A stretch of 64,000 bases of DNA from Nothopassalora personata (GCA_033816765.1 CM066287.1:1240001-1304000); one strand, 5' to 3'. Positions 44,201 through 55,920 are shown, counted from the first letter of the stretch. Program-made: numbers and translations. Notes: generated by a model from the letters alone, not told the origin.

Positions 44201-47200
44201 GCAGACCTGAGACCATCAACCAATATGCCTCGGTTGACTGAGGGCATGGCTGTCCTCGGGCGACTCGTGTGTGGCGAAGGTGGCCATAACCGCCGCCATC
44301 ACGAACGTCTTTCGCAATCAAAAACAGGGTCGATCAGAGCTGTTGTCATGGGTCGCTAACATTTGCTTGCAGACACAACTTCTACAAGCCCATCAGTGTC
44401 CTCTTCTGGCTCTTCCACCCTAGCATCGACCCCTGCCATAACTTCATTTTCCACAACTTCCGCGACTGCTGGACCGACCACGATCTCGGCTCCGATTTCA
44501 CCCTGCCCAGAATATGCTGGACAGACATACTCCAGCAGCAACGGTCAGCTGTTCCAGATCGCCTGCGACAGTGACCTCACGGGCCGAACCGAGACCAACA
44601 TAGTTACCACCGAGTCCAATCTCGAATCTTGTCTGACCTTGTGCGACCGCACACCGGGCTGCGGTGCAGCAGTATTCGACACGTCGGAAAATACTTGCTC
44701 CTTGAAGCCTACCAATGCAAACCCAACGGACGTCGGCACAGCGACAGGAAACATAGTCATGGTGCGGATCGGTCCCCAGCCAGCCATACCAACAAACCCT
44801 AACCCGACGATGCTTATCACGTCTCCGACTGCTCCCTGCCCGAACTACAACGGCGCCATGTACCAGGCCCCAAACAATGGTGCGCTCTATCGAATCGCCT
44901 GCGATAGCGACTACTTCGGCCAAGGAGCTACCGGCGGAGTGGGTGCTTCGATTCCCGATTCAACATTCGACAGTTGCGTTGCTACCTGTGATACCACTTC
45001 AGGATGCGGTGCGGCAGTCTTCGCGGGCACTACCTGCTACTTGAAGCCAGGAGACACATACCTCACGGTCGTTGGCAACGCTCCGGGCAATGTTGCCTTG
45101 AGAAAGATCGGGTCTGGCACGTCTAGCTCAAGTTCAACTACGGTAACCAGCATTTCGTCGAGAGTGGCCAGCTCAAGTTCGAGCACGGTCACGAGTACAT
45201 CAACTGCATTGACAGGGTCAATCCCAAGCTCGTCTGCATCCAGCTCAGCAAGTTCCAGTTCGGCAGGATCTGCGCTACCGCCAGCCGCCACAGGGCCGGC
45301 GCCTTGCCCGCGTGGTGCAGATGGCACCGTCACCACCTACTTTGACGCTCTTGGAGAGCTTTACACTGTCTTCTGCGGTAGCGGCTACGAGTATCAGCAA
45401 GACCTGCAGACCATCGACGAGGTGACCAGCTTTGACGAGTGTATGGTGACATGTGATACCACAAACCGCTGTACCGGCGTGACATGGACTGGCGCCAGCT
45501 CCGCCGGTGGCTCCTGCGTTCTTAAACAGGGCTCCGAATTCAGCGGAGACAGAACCCAAAGCTTCGTAGCTGTCAGGAGCAGTGGGGCAGTTGTCCTCCC
45601 GGACACTACATCGAGCGCCTCTACTTCGTCCATCACAACTGCTGTTACTGGTCTGTCCACAACCGTGTCAGGCAGGACCTCGGCCTACTCCATTACGAGA
45701 ACTGCTCCAACGGTGGCACCAACAGCAACCAACACATGCCCGAACGACATCGGGGATGTTTGTACAAGTGAGGTCGGCAACGCCATAGGAGCCTACGCTT
45801 GCAATTATCAAGACAGTGGCACGGTCTACTCAGTCAACTGCGGTTTTGCCGGGGAAGGCAACGCAATTCGCGATGTAACGCTACCAGAGGCTGACCCGGA
45901 TCGCCCTCGAGACTTCGGGTACTGCCAGGCAACATGCGAAGCGAACAGGCCATCATGTGTCGCCGTGAACTTCGTGCCCTTTCCAAACGACTACACCGGT
46001 GCTGGTACTTGCACTCTGCTCAGCACGATCGTGGGTTACTCATATGCCCCTGGTGCTTACAGTGCCGAGACGGTGGAGTTACCTCCAACCCCTGACACGA
46101 CTTCATCGAGCACTGTATCGTCCACAACATCTTTCGAGAGCAACCCTCCAATCTACACGGACGCGCCTAGTGGCTCAGTTTCTTCCTCCACAATTACTTC
46201 CAGTACTGTATCGTCAGGAACTGCCTCGAATACCGCGATTAACCCGCCATACACTTACGACGGACCTGGGGCTTCGACTACATCTGATGCCACAAGGTCC
46301 ATTTCGTCATCTTCTACGGCAAATGTTTCTAGCCCTAGCGGTTACGGTGTGAGCTCCACCTCCGTCTCGAGCTCGACCACTTTCACTAGCACGACCTCTG
46401 GTTTGCCTTATTTGCCTGGGGGCCCTTCGTTCTCCGCAACGAATTCGGCAAGTTCTAGCACTACGAGTTCGACATCAAACTTGCCTTATTTGCCTGGTGG
46501 GCCTTCATTCCCCGCGAGCGATTTGACAAGCTCAACCACATCGAGCGCTGCCGGGACTCTTCCCCCTTACACCGATGCTGAAGAGAGCACAGTGACTGTA
46601 TCCCCATCGGCCACCAGTCTCAACATACCACCATATTCTTACTCCGATGGTGACTCGGCGACAACAACGACTTCGACCACAAGTTCTACTCCTAATGGAG
46701 TCTCTTTGCCAAGCGTTTCAGGCAGTTCCACCAGCTCAATTTCCAATGCTGGGGTTCCGAGCGGATATCCAGGAAACGAAACTCCGCCGACCAGCAGCGT
46801 GTCCTCGACTACCTCTTCGTCTCGTGGAGGCTCATTGCCAAGTCAATACAGTCCTGGAGGCGACGCCTCCAGCACCAGGAGCACAACTTCATCGTCATCA
46901 CAGGGAGGAACCTCTCAGAGTGCGTACGTTCCTCCAAATGGTGACAGCTCAGTCTCTACCACGTCTTCATCACAGAGAGGAACCTCTCAGAGTGCGTACG
47001 TTCCTCCAAATGGTGACAGCTCAGTCTCTACCACGACTTCATCCCAGCCTTCGGTTGGTCCACCTCCGGCATACACAACAGACGAGAACGGTTCTTCGAT
47101 TCCTCTTACCTCTTCATCCCAACCCTCAGTCGGTCCTACACCTCCAGCATATACCACAGATGAGAATGGCTCTACGATTCCTGTCTCATCTAATGCCCCG

Positions 47201-48067
47201 AGCAACCCGCCAATCTACCCCGGCACGCCAACAACTGGCTACATCTTCCCAACCGGCGTCAACCCAACAGCTCTACCTTCAGTCAGCGTGTGTCCTGCTT
47301 CCGATGGTCAAAATTTTACCGCGCCAGTCCAAGGTGCCGGAACCTATCTTGTCGAGTGCAACGCCGCTTACACTGGTACTCAAATCAACAGGCCTGCTGC
47401 GTACTATAGAAGACAGGCAGTCACTCCATCCCAAGCGTACTGCATGGCGGTCTGTGATTACATCAGGGAATGTGTTGGTATCAACGTCACGCCAACGGAG
47501 TGTCAATACTTTAGCTCTGTTGTTCAGCCAGCGACCGAGCCTAGACCTGGTGTCATTGCATTGCTCAAGACATCACCGGGTGCAAATGTTGGGCCTGCTC
47601 CTTATCCTAATCAGAGTACTGGCTCCTCGACAACTCCGGCCACAAACCCAAGTTCTCCAGCGACCTACCCTGAAAACGGAAACACTGCCTCTTCATCAAT
47701 TACGTCCAGCCCGCCAAACACAATTTCCTACCCGGGCCAGAGCACCACTCGTTCGTCACCCACAACTCCAGGCTCACCACCACCACCTAACAGCTATCCA
47801 GGAGTCAGCGTATCAACCTCAAGCACGACTCTCAACGGCAGCGGTAGTGGCGGTCCTCCCATCAGCACGCCCACTACTGGCAGCGGCAGTGGAGTTCCTC
47901 CCACAAGCGTGCCAAGTCGCAGCGGTACTGGCAGCGTCATAACAATCACGGTCACTTCGTGCTCAGCACGACGCACCACGACCATTTTCACGACTAACAC
48001 CATCACGACTTGTGCTGCTGATGGATCGTCTTGTCCTAGACCTAAGGCTTCCGGGTACAAGTTGTGA
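41276..48067 (+). CDS. Giant secreted Ser/Thr-rich protein with about eleven PAN/Apple-like modules
   Basis: Exons 41276-44014, 44063-44102 (40 nt) and 44373-48067 join in phase to 2157 residues. Introns are 48 nt (GTATGG...CGCAG) and 270 nt (GTGTGT...GCTAAC...TTGCAG). A signal peptide (about 1-25, AGITLALVATVGAQG) leads into Cys-rich modules of about 70-80 residues of the type CP...GxxYxxxC...FxxCxxxCxxxxxCxxxxF...CxLK, which I read as PAN/Apple-like. Six lie in exon 1 and five in exon 3. They are separated by long Ser/Thr or Ser/Thr/Pro linkers, probably heavily O-glycosylated. Families of this kind sit on or in the cell wall and may bind sugars or proteins. The C-terminus (GSVITITVTSCSARRTTT, ending SGYKL) has no hydrophobic tail, so no GPI anchor is seen. 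Linkers hold tandem DNA repeats and are likely to vary in length between strains. Confidence 0.83.
42521..42772 (+). repeat. 18 bp Ser-codon tandem repeat in the PAN protein
   Basis: About fourteen copies of an 18 bp unit close to AGCAGCTCCGTTTCGTCC encode SSSVSS-type repeats. The last four units are nearly identical while earlier ones have diverged, which suggests recent expansion at the 3' side. Confidence 0.9.
46907..47050 (+). repeat. Two 72 bp tandem repeats in the PAN protein linker
   Basis: Two in-frame copies (46907-46978, 46979-47050) encode GTSQSAYVPPNGDSSVST-type units and differ at only a few bases. Two further, more diverged units containing AYTTDENGS follow to about 47190. Confidence 0.88.
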
Positions 48068-48170
48068 AGCTTGACGATGATCGATGCTTGAAAATTTTGT
48101 GACGAGGACGAGGAGGAGTGAGAGAATTGATATATGTTTGATTGGGGGTGGTGATGGAGGAGAGGCAAGA

Positions 48171-48183
48171 AGGGGGGGGGGGG
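48171..48183 (+). repeat. Poly-G tract
   Basis: An uninterrupted run of about thirteen G between the convergent stop codons at 48067 and 48314. It is liable to length error in sequencing. Confidence 0.8.
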
Positions 48184-48313
48184 ATGTTAAGATCAGAGCG
48201 TGTTGTGTGTAATTTCAGAGTAATAGTGATAGTATGGGTAGTAATTTCGATCGTTCTTGCAATCGTGTTGAGAGCGGTGTTTTCTCCTCATGCATCATAC
48301 ATACTATTCATCC

Positions 48314-51172
48314 CTACATCATCCCATCCGGTATCGTCAAGTATCCTCCCTGATAGTCATTCCCACCGACAACACTATTCAGATCAAAGTTCACATCATC
48401 CATATCCTGAAACGACATCCAACTTCCTGGATACTGCTCCCTCCCACCACTCCCTGGGCCAGTCCCACCGCCTCCGATGATGGCATTCCCAGCAATCGGC
48501 AAATCCGCACCACCCACGGACATGGCCAGCCGGAACGGGTCATGCTGATTCTCCTGCTGCGTTTGCGCCCAGTCCTGCTGCGGTGCTTTGTTCGTCGTCA
48601 TGCCAGTGTCGAACATTTCCCAGTCGATGGTGCCTTGCATGTCGAGCATGTCGCCGATCATGGAGAAGTCTGTTAGGGTTTCGGGCGAAGTGTCGTTTGA
48701 GGTGGATTGGGGGATGGTATTTGAGCCGCTGTTGCTCGAGACCGCGGCTGTGAGAGTCGGATCGTTGTTGATGGCTGGTACGCTGGTCATGTTGTTCCAT
48801 TGATGGAAGGAGACTGCGCCGCCGAACGGCATATTCTGATTCGGACCCCTGGGGAATGGGGTCGGCGCGGCGACGCCGAGACTGCTGCCCATGTAAGTTG
48901 ATGGTTCTGTCGATATGCTCTCGTCGTTAGACTGTGTCAAGGCTATGGCTTGCTGTGGGAATCTCGCCTTTACTTTCTCCAACATGACAGCCATCGCTCG
49001 ACTTGCTTTCTCAGTCTCGTCAAACATGTGCTCGTCACGGGCATGCTCGTCCTTGCCCACGAACTGGCAAGGCCGACGTTTGCGGCCGCTCGCGTCAGAC
49101 CATATCTTCTGACTCTTCTCGAGTGCGTCCATCATAGCCGCTCGCTGCGGGCACACGTGACCTCCCGGGTTCATGTCTTGTGCGCCAATGCCGATCTGCT
49201 GTGACAGCTCGAGACAAATGACCATTGAAGCTAGCAAGAAGTCGTGAGTCGATATGGAGCCCATATACCACTTCACACTTTCCAGTTGGCCACCTGGCTG
49301 AGACGCGCTGTAGATAGTGCTGTGATGCTGAAGCACTTTGAGCGCACACGAGATGCAAGATTTCCTGCTATATCCGATGCCCATCTGCTGTTCGTGCGGC
49401 GAAAGTTGTGCGAACGGCTTCTCCATATATCGTCTGTGCAGTACTATCTTCGTCTTCAAGTAGAGCAGATCCAGATTGAAACGGCACATGAGCTGCTCTG
49501 CAGGATCTGTGACCAACTCGCTAATGTCAGGCATCTGCAGAAGCGGCGGAATCTGCGCTCTCGCTTCTTCGAGCATGCGATCGAGGTCCATCATTTCCTC
49601 GTGCGAAGGCTGTACTGTGGTATGGCTAAGCTCCGAAGCATCAGCAAAGATGCGCACGATGCGCAGCTTGGCACGGGTATAAGAGGAAGGTGTCAGCTCA
49701 TCGATGCCTCTGCTGGGCGGCAACATCTTCGTATTGACGTTGAAGTCACGATCGAGAAGATTGCGCGGCGGCTGTGTGTCTGACTGCAACGTCTTCACCA
49801 TCGATGGCAGTCCCAGCTGAAAGGAGATGAGGACATCAATCATGCTGATGATCGCCCACACTCTTCGTCTCATCTCGCCGTTGAACGTCGATATGGCGGA
49901 ATAGTGGGCTGGATCGCGGTGATAGCCCATGCGTAAGGCGAGCCGCAGGATGAGTCCAATCATCGGCCAAACATTCACGAACGCATCGTTGCTTCGCAGT
50001 CCAGCTGCGTACAGGAGGAGACATTCGATTGTATACTGCTTTGGCTTTGTGAAGTCTGCGATAACAGCGGCAGAAGCTGAGAGCGTATGATACTTGTTCA
50101 CGTCGGCAAGGATTGCTCTCGCGCTAGCAGTTGTTGGGTCACAGTCGCGCAGGCCAAACGAAGCAGCCAGGCTCATGATAGCGAAGAGAAGGCCGAGCCA
50201 CATGGTCGGTGTTTCCTTTGGACTGCGCCAGAAGAGCCTGTATTCATCCTGAAACGTAGGTGCGTGTATGATCAGCTTGAATGGGTCGGGCGAGTTGAAC
50301 CACAAGCTGAGCAGCCGGTCTGCAACCTTCTTTGGCGGCACCGCGGCGATGACCTGCTCTCGTGTCATGCTGTCCGTGTTGCCAAGCATGAAGCCGAGCC
50401 CAGTGCTTGCGTTTGGTTGTGCGTGAGAGAGGGGCACATTGCCAAAAGCATTGCCAAATATCTGGACCTTGTCGTGGTTGGTCTCAGAAGCATCGCCTTG
50501 GGACTCATCCTCGCCCTCTTCTTCCTCGTCGTTGCCCAGCTCTCGCTTCAGCTCTGATATGCCATTCAGGATCGCTTGCCAATGTGTGTCGCCCACATAG
50601 CTGATCTCGTCTTTGCTTATCCTCATCTGGCCAAAGGGCTTCGCTGCGCCGTCGATGTCCACATCCTCGAACAGGCCGTCGCCTGACGATACTGTCGTGG
50701 CGCCATTCTGCGGGCTGAAATCGTTGTCGTTGTCGCTGGGAGGAATCGGCTGCGAGAATGCTCCGGGCTTGTTCGCGGTACCGTTGGCGCTTCGAGCATC
50801 TACAGTGCAGTCTTCCCGCCGTGTGGTCGTACCGTTGGACTGCTCGTTGGTGGTGCCCTGCTGGTTCATCAGATCCACTACTAGGTTCTCCAACTGCCGT
50901 ATGCGGCCTTTGACATTCTGCGCCGGCTTCTGCTTCACCGGCGGCGGTACGAACAGACACGAGGATTCCCTGCTCCTCTTTATACACTGGTCGCAAGCCG
51001 GATCGTGTTGTCGATTGCACTTGAGCTTGCCTTGACGACATGGTATACACGAAAGCTGTGACCTCGCCCGCTTCTGCTTGAGGTGGGTGCTATTCGCGAT
51101 GCTGTTAAGCGTCTGCTGTGCGGAGCGGTCGTTGGTTAGACTGGTCGATGCGACGCTCGTTTCGGCTGACAT
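48314..51172 (-). CDS. Zn2Cys6 transcription factor with fungal_trans domain
   Basis: One exon gives 952 residues from ATG 51172; an in-frame upstream ATG would add 30 residues of unlikely composition. The binuclear cluster CIPCRQGKLKC...CDQCIKRSRESSC (cysteines 42, 45, 52, 60, 63, 72) binds DNA. It is followed by a short dimerisation coil (GRIRQLENLVVDLMNQQ). An acidic Ser/Asn linker leads to the fungal_trans domain, recognised by LIIHAPTFQDEYRLFWRSP, TMWLGLLFAIMSLAASFGL and LALRMGYHRDPAHYS. The C-terminal 250 residues are Asn/Gln/Met/Gly-rich and probably activate transcription. The target pathway cannot be inferred: no metabolic cluster surrounds the gene, and the neighbours are a PAN protein gene (convergent) and Trm11 (same strand, upstream). 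Confidence 0.9.
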   Translation of the reverse strand: MSAETSVASTSLTNDRSAQQTLNSIANSTHLKQKRARSQLSCIPCRQGKLKCNRQHDPACDQCIKRSRESSCLFVPPPVKQKPAQNVKGRIRQLENLVVDLMNQQGTTNEQSNGTTTRREDCTVDARSANGTANKPGAFSQPIPPSDNDNDFSPQNGATTVSSGDGLFEDVDIDGAAKPFGQMRISKDEISYVGDTHWQAILNGISELKRELGNDEEEEGEDESQGDASETNHDKVQIFGNAFGNVPLSHAQPNASTGLGFMLGNTDSMTREQVIAAVPPKKVADRLLSLWFNSPDPFKLIIHAPTFQDEYRLFWRSPKETPTMWLGLLFAIMSLAASFGLRDCDPTTASARAILADVNKYHTLSASAAVIADFTKPKQYTIECLLLYAAGLRSNDAFVNVWPMIGLILRLALRMGYHRDPAHYSAISTFNGEMRRRVWAIISMIDVLISFQLGLPSMVKTLQSDTQPPRNLLDRDFNVNTKMLPPSRGIDELTPSSYTRAKLRIVRIFADASELSHTTVQPSHEEMMDLDRMLEEARAQIPPLLQMPDISELVTDPAEQLMCRFNLDLLYLKTKIVLHRRYMEKPFAQLSPHEQQMGIGYSRKSCISCALKVLQHHSTIYSASQPGGQLESVKWYMGSISTHDFLLASMVICLELSQQIGIGAQDMNPGGHVCPQRAAMMDALEKSQKIWSDASGRKRRPCQFVGKDEHARDEHMFDETEKASRAMAVMLEKVKARFPQQAIALTQSNDESISTEPSTYMGSSLGVAAPTPFPRGPNQNMPFGGAVSFHQWNNMTSVPAINNDPTLTAAVSSNSGSNTIPQSTSNDTSPETLTDFSMIGDMLDMQGTIDWEMFDTGMTTNKAPQQDWAQTQQENQHDPFRLAMSVGGADLPIAGNAIIGGGGTGPGSGGREQYPGSWMSFQDMDDVNFDLNSVVGGNDYQGGYLTIPDGMM

Positions 51173-52407
51173 GTTGGAATCGATGGGTGGTGAGTGGTAT
51201 GAGTGGTATCGAAGCTGGAGGCAGGACAGAGAGTGGAAAGTCACAATACCTGGAGCTGTCAAAGGCTTGACGCGTTAATTGTTTGGTGTGCTCATACACG
51301 ACCCCGTGGCTGAGGTCGACGGCGGGGCTCTGGTGGTATGAATGCGTGTCGAGTTCTTAGCTGTCAATGCATGTGCTGTGCCCAGACTTGGCCTTCATGT
51401 ACCCTCTGAAGCGTTCACGGCGCATGTGGGCTCGGGCACCTGGATGCATGTACGACACAGACGACCAGGTACAATTTGCGACGTTCGCTTGCAGTTGATT
51501 TACATGCTGTCTAGATCCAGGTTCCAACATGTGCTGCAAGTTGACAAAGCACGCATGCTTGGAACACTAGCGCTACAGTGGTACTAGCATTACATAAGCT
51601 TTATCTCACCCCTCAGAGCCAGCAGCCCGACGGCTTGGCAGACATGAATGACAACGAAGAGACAGCAACCGCACTACTGTGATCCTGCATTAGTTTAGGT
51701 TCGGTCCTTCTCCGACTACATTCGCGCTCCACGCTATCGCAGGGACAAGCGCTAGTGTGGGTTTTGGCGAAGATTACGGGGGCCATGGAGGGTTTTAGTA
51801 GGTACAGTTTAGGGTTGTTGAATTGGGTGAACGATCGGGAGACGAGGTGGGAGGTGGTTGATCATTATGGGTTTAGGAGCTGTGGGGGGTTGTTTTGAGG
51901 GAAATAGGCGGATATTGATGGAAAATCTTGAAAGAGGAGATTGGTGACGAGCTTGATGGCTCATTGCGCTTCGTGAAGGAGGTGATGAGAAGAATTAGCC
52001 TGTCTCCTGCTGAGGTACTCGCTGGAGAAGTCCGCGAGTACTTCAAATTGGGTAGAGGCTGCGCATGTCTCTTGCATGCATTCTCCAGCCGGACGACGAA
52101 AGGGATAGACTCTGGCGACCATTAGGCCACGGGCTCCCGCGGCACCTTTGCAAGCCTTATATGGCGGAGCTGCACTGCAAGGAACGTGTTACCGAGCAAG
52201 TTCCAGAGGTTCGCTGCCTTGTGGACAGTAATGGTGCCGTGCTTAGCGGATTTTCCGCCCTGGATACTTCGAATTGTGGTATAATTTGGGCTGTAGACTT
52301 GTGATTTCTGAGGGCTCAATCACTCAATTCACCCTGCAGGCGTTGCATCGGCAGACTGCGAGGTCGAGTTGGACTTCTGGAAGCCTTGGAAGTACTTGGG
52401 ATGAAGG
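51173..52407. other. Intergenic region, no gene seen
   Basis: About 1.2 kb with no supported coding frame. It holds the promoter of the Zn2Cys6 gene and the 3' flank of TRM11. Short frames at 51928-52304 carry no motif. Confidence 0.5.
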
Positions 52408-53944
52408 TTAGTTGGATGTCACGGGTAAGCAGGAAGAACATACTCTTCGTCGGAAAGCATTCAGATCATCAGCGGTGACCTTGCCATTTACATCTGCCTG
52501 CAGTTCCAGTCTCTTCAGCTGGTAAGCGGTCAACGCCGCAGTATCCACCACCTCATTTCGGACTCGCTTGTATGTCAAAAGCCGTCTGGACCACTTATTG
52601 AAGTCCTGTCGGCAAGTACTCACAAGCTCCAGTGCCGGGTGCTGGGGCACTGGATACTCCACTTCAACTTCGACCTTGGCTGCTTTTGCTTCGTCTTCGG
52701 CTTCATATTCGTCCACGTCCACCCCTGCTACAGGCATCCACATGCACAGACGGCCATGGTCGGTCAGCATCCTCGCGCTGAAGTCCAGGATGTCGTCCAG
52801 CATTCGGAGGAAGCTGTATGGCCTCTTCGGTGGGATGTAGTTTGGACCAAGATGTGCGGGAGTGCCATCAGCTAGGTAAACGACATCCTGCAAGTGTGGA
52901 CGTTCGCTGCCAAGCACTTTTAGCCCTTCGCGTACACCGTAAGGTGGGTCGCAAACTATTGCATCTAGGAATCGTTGTTCTCGCAAGGGCGTGTTGGTCA
53001 AATCTGACACGAAGCCGTCCAGATAGAGTGAAGAGGTCTCATATTGCTCGAAGTTGCCTTTGACGTTCCTGCCTTTTCTGCCGCGGATGCTGCGACCGTC
53101 CATATCGCTACCGAAAGTATTCGCTCCAAAGTGCGCACATGCCAGAGGAAAGGAGCCAGTGCCCATGAATGGATCGTATGTCAGCTTTCCAGGTGCGGCG
53201 AGGGCCAGATTCGCAGTTATGAGAGATAGTTCGGCGTCCATGGATGTCGTGGCGATGTACTTCCGCTTCTTCAACGTGTATTTTGCGGTGGCTTTACGGC
53301 CAGCTTCGGCGATAAGTCTGCCAAAGCAAAGCTGATGCGGCACTGGTGCGTGCAGCTTGTAAACCTCGAAGATTGTGAAGTGGTTGTCAGGATTTTTCAT
53401 GGCGATGGGTCCGGTGAAGCCCATGAAGACGAGGTCCTCCATAATCTGCCGTTGCTCTGCCATGGTACGCTTACCTTGGAAGGCATCGAGCTCGAAGCGG
53501 AAGGATTGCTTGCCATAGTGCTCCCAGAGATGCTGCGACCGAGTTGTGATGTCTTGATGCAGGTCTTTGTAGTCTGAGCCATAAGTTGCCCCCCAGAGTT
53601 CATACATGCCGTACGCCAAAATGGATCGTGACATGAGGGCCTTAGCAGCAAGCTCAGGATTAGGTACACCTTTGAAGCGGATGATGGCCAAGTGTAACTG
53701 CGAATGTGTTAGCTGTGTGGACAACATGAACAGCTTGGTGAGGAGGAAGGGCATACCAACCTAGAGGATCACTTGACGAGCTTGTATGGAAGTATGACTT
53801 ACCACCCGCCTCACCATGTCAACAACCTACCTCTTCTGAGTATGAGAGCCATTCTATGTCGATGTTGTTGGTTTCTGCCAGCGCATCAATCTCTGGTTTA
53901 CGGAACGTCTCGTGCATTTGTACAAAACGTATAAGGTAGTCCAT
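52408..53944 (-). CDS. TRM11: tRNA (guanine-10-N2)-methyltransferase Trm11
   Basis: Exons 53944-53831 and 53697-52408 (133 nt intron, GTAGGT...GCTAACAC...CGCAG, phase 0) encode 467 residues. Trm11, with partner Trm112, makes m2G at position 10 of cytosolic tRNAs. The N-terminus MDYLIRFVQMHETFRKPEID fits the family start, followed by a THUMP-related region. The SAM-binding motif DPFMGTGSFPLACAHFG (starting at 213) and the catalytic DPPY in CDPPYGVREG (288-291) mark an N2-guanine methyltransferase. PPKRPYSFLRMLDDILDFSA and HGRLCMWMPV complete the Rossmann fold. An alternative acceptor (CTCTAG at about 53762) would keep 22 extra residues; the joined form reads more like the family. The gene lies beside RIP-degraded repeats. 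Confidence 0.92.
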
Positions 53945-54753
53945 TTCGGATTACGCTTCCCAACACAATGATCTGGCGCAAGAGTCGACGGCTGTGTCTA
54001 ATGTGTTTGTTGATCAAAGCAGAAGAAAGAAGAGTCACGGCGAAGAGTTGGAAAATCATGGTTCACGTGATTTCGGATAAACTTATCGGGCTCGGTGCTT
54101 GACCGTTACCTCAGCAAGCTCAGACGCTTCTCCTCGGCTCGGCACCCTTTAGCTCCGTTTAGCACGGTTTAGCACCGTTTAGCCAATCGGGTGATTCCAC
54201 CCTAGCGAGCCTTAGCGAAGCGTCTAAGATCAAATAGGGCGTGTTTTAGTGTACCTTATTTTAATATAGCCTTACTACTAGATTTTACGACGCGATAGTA
54301 ACTTACTAGTACCTCCGAACGAGCTCCTACAGATTTAAATAAGAGCGCCGATAGTAGAGATTACGAGGGCATTAACATCGAGATTATACGGTAGCGCGTT
54401 ATATACGAAGTATATCCTCGAATGTAAAATCTAATATTGCCTACCTCGATCGAATATCGTCTACCGGCCGAGTAGAGTACGCTACACCTCTATAACTACT
54501 TTTGTTCGATACACGAGGGTAAATAAGTAAGATTTACCTATAGTAAAAGCCCTATACTATAGCAAGTTAGCGCGTTAAGACGTAAAACAAGTCGAATATA
54601 TACCTACTAAGTCTATTATATAGCGCGTAATTGCCTATCGTATTATATACTACACCTATATCCTCTTAGGTAATTATACGTATTGTAGTCGTACTAGTGT
54701 AGCTATGTCGTTATAGTAGTATATTAGTATAAGGACCGTAAGGCTATAAGGGG
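53945..54753. repeat. Edge of euchromatin and start of RIP-degraded block
   Basis: The first 250 bp are normal and form the TRM11 upstream region. At 54151-54183 a 10 bp unit AGCNCCGTTT is repeated three times. From about 54210 the sequence turns abruptly TpA-rich and stop-laden, the RIP footprint. No gene is seen. Confidence 0.65.
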
Positions 54754-54935
54754 ATATCGTAATATATAGTACGCCTACGATCTTCTAATCGTAGATAAAC
54801 TAAAGCTTACTTTCTTCTATAGACGCTATACGTCGCGTCTCCTAGTATACGTATACGCGTTACGTACGGTATACTAAGCCGGGTATAGCCGTACTATATA
54901 TAAGGGTTAGCTATAGGCTACCCTTATAACTACCT
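54754..54935 (+). repeat. Degraded LTR-like repeat, copy B
   Basis: Related to 1094-1295 in the same orientation, with many transition differences. This copy has lost more C and G and is more heavily RIP-mutated than copy A. Confidence 0.65.
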
Positions 54936-55271
54936 CCCCTTCTAGGACGAGCTACCCTTAGCTCGCGGCTCTAGGAGGTTTCTATATAAGTAATCTATCT
55001 ACTTCTCGTAGATTCCGTTACTATGCGACCCGCCTACGGGTCTCGTACGTATCGTTATCGTAGTATAGGTAGGTATAAAGTTATAGTTACCGGGTTAACT
55101 AATGTTACGGTCTAAGCGCGATAGGCCTAAGGCTCCCCCGCACTAGTACGTAACGACATTAGGATCCGTGTCTCGTAACATAGATCCCCTATACAGAGGA
55201 TCTATTGCTCCCTCGATAGACACTATAGACCCTTTAGATCTATAGGATCTATAGTATTAACGACTAATTGG

Positions 55272-55334
55272 TTGTGTCGACCTTAGGTTTAGTTATGTCG
55301 ACCTTAGGTTTAGTTGTGTCGACCTTAGGTTTAG
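55272..55334 (+). repeat. 21 bp tandem repeat, three units
   Basis: Units at 55272-55292, 55293-55313 and 55314-55334 differ at a single base (TTGTG versus TTATG). Confidence 0.9.
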
Positions 55335-55739
55335 AGGGGGGGTCCCTTAGGTCTAACTTGCCCTAATTTCATTTAGGTTTAATTGGACATTTAGGTAAGC
55401 TAGCGGGACCTAGTATAGCTGTTTAGATATATACTGCGTAGTTAAGCATTGTAAGCGTAGCATTAAGGTAACAATTCAATTTATACCTCTCGAGTAGAGG
55501 GTATAGGGGTTTAGGTCCGCTAATCCTCTTGTTTTATCTAGCTACTACGCTACTCGTCACGTAACCTAATTTCACGGTCCCGGGACCGGCAAATACCCCT
55601 ACTTACATAAGCGCCGCTCCACACTACCACAACTCGGACAGGCCTATATAGGGTAGTTAGTAGACATTATTTTAGTAGTTAATGAGGGGGGTATCAAGTG
55701 TACACCCGGTGGCGTATTAGCATCCAGTTTATAAGGTCA

Positions 55740-55920
55740 AAATCACGGTTCAAGGTCCAAGGTTCACGGTTAAGGTCATTACGGTTCAAGGTCCAAGGTT
55801 CACGGTTAAGGTTATTACTTAAGGTCAAGGTTCAAGGTTCAAGGTTCAAGGTTCACGGTTAAGGTCGACTAAGGTCGAAAACACTCAAGGTCTAAGGTAT
55901 TTAGCAACAATCACGGTCAC
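55740..55920 (+). repeat. 36 bp and 7 bp tandem repeats of GGTTCAA type
   Basis: Two 36 bp units (from 55745 and 55781) carry TTCAAGGTCCAAGGTTCACGG; these are followed by GGTTCAA repeated about four times and several AAGGTC variants. Short-period slippage is the likely origin. Confidence 0.85.

Noticed and set aside
46647..47942. 431-residue plus-strand frame
   Set aside because: A shifted-frame shadow of the Ser/Thr/Pro linker of the PAN protein.
55740..55920. Tandem 36 bp repeats as a CRISPR-like array
   Set aside because: Units are directly adjacent with no unique spacers, in a fungal RIP-degraded region.
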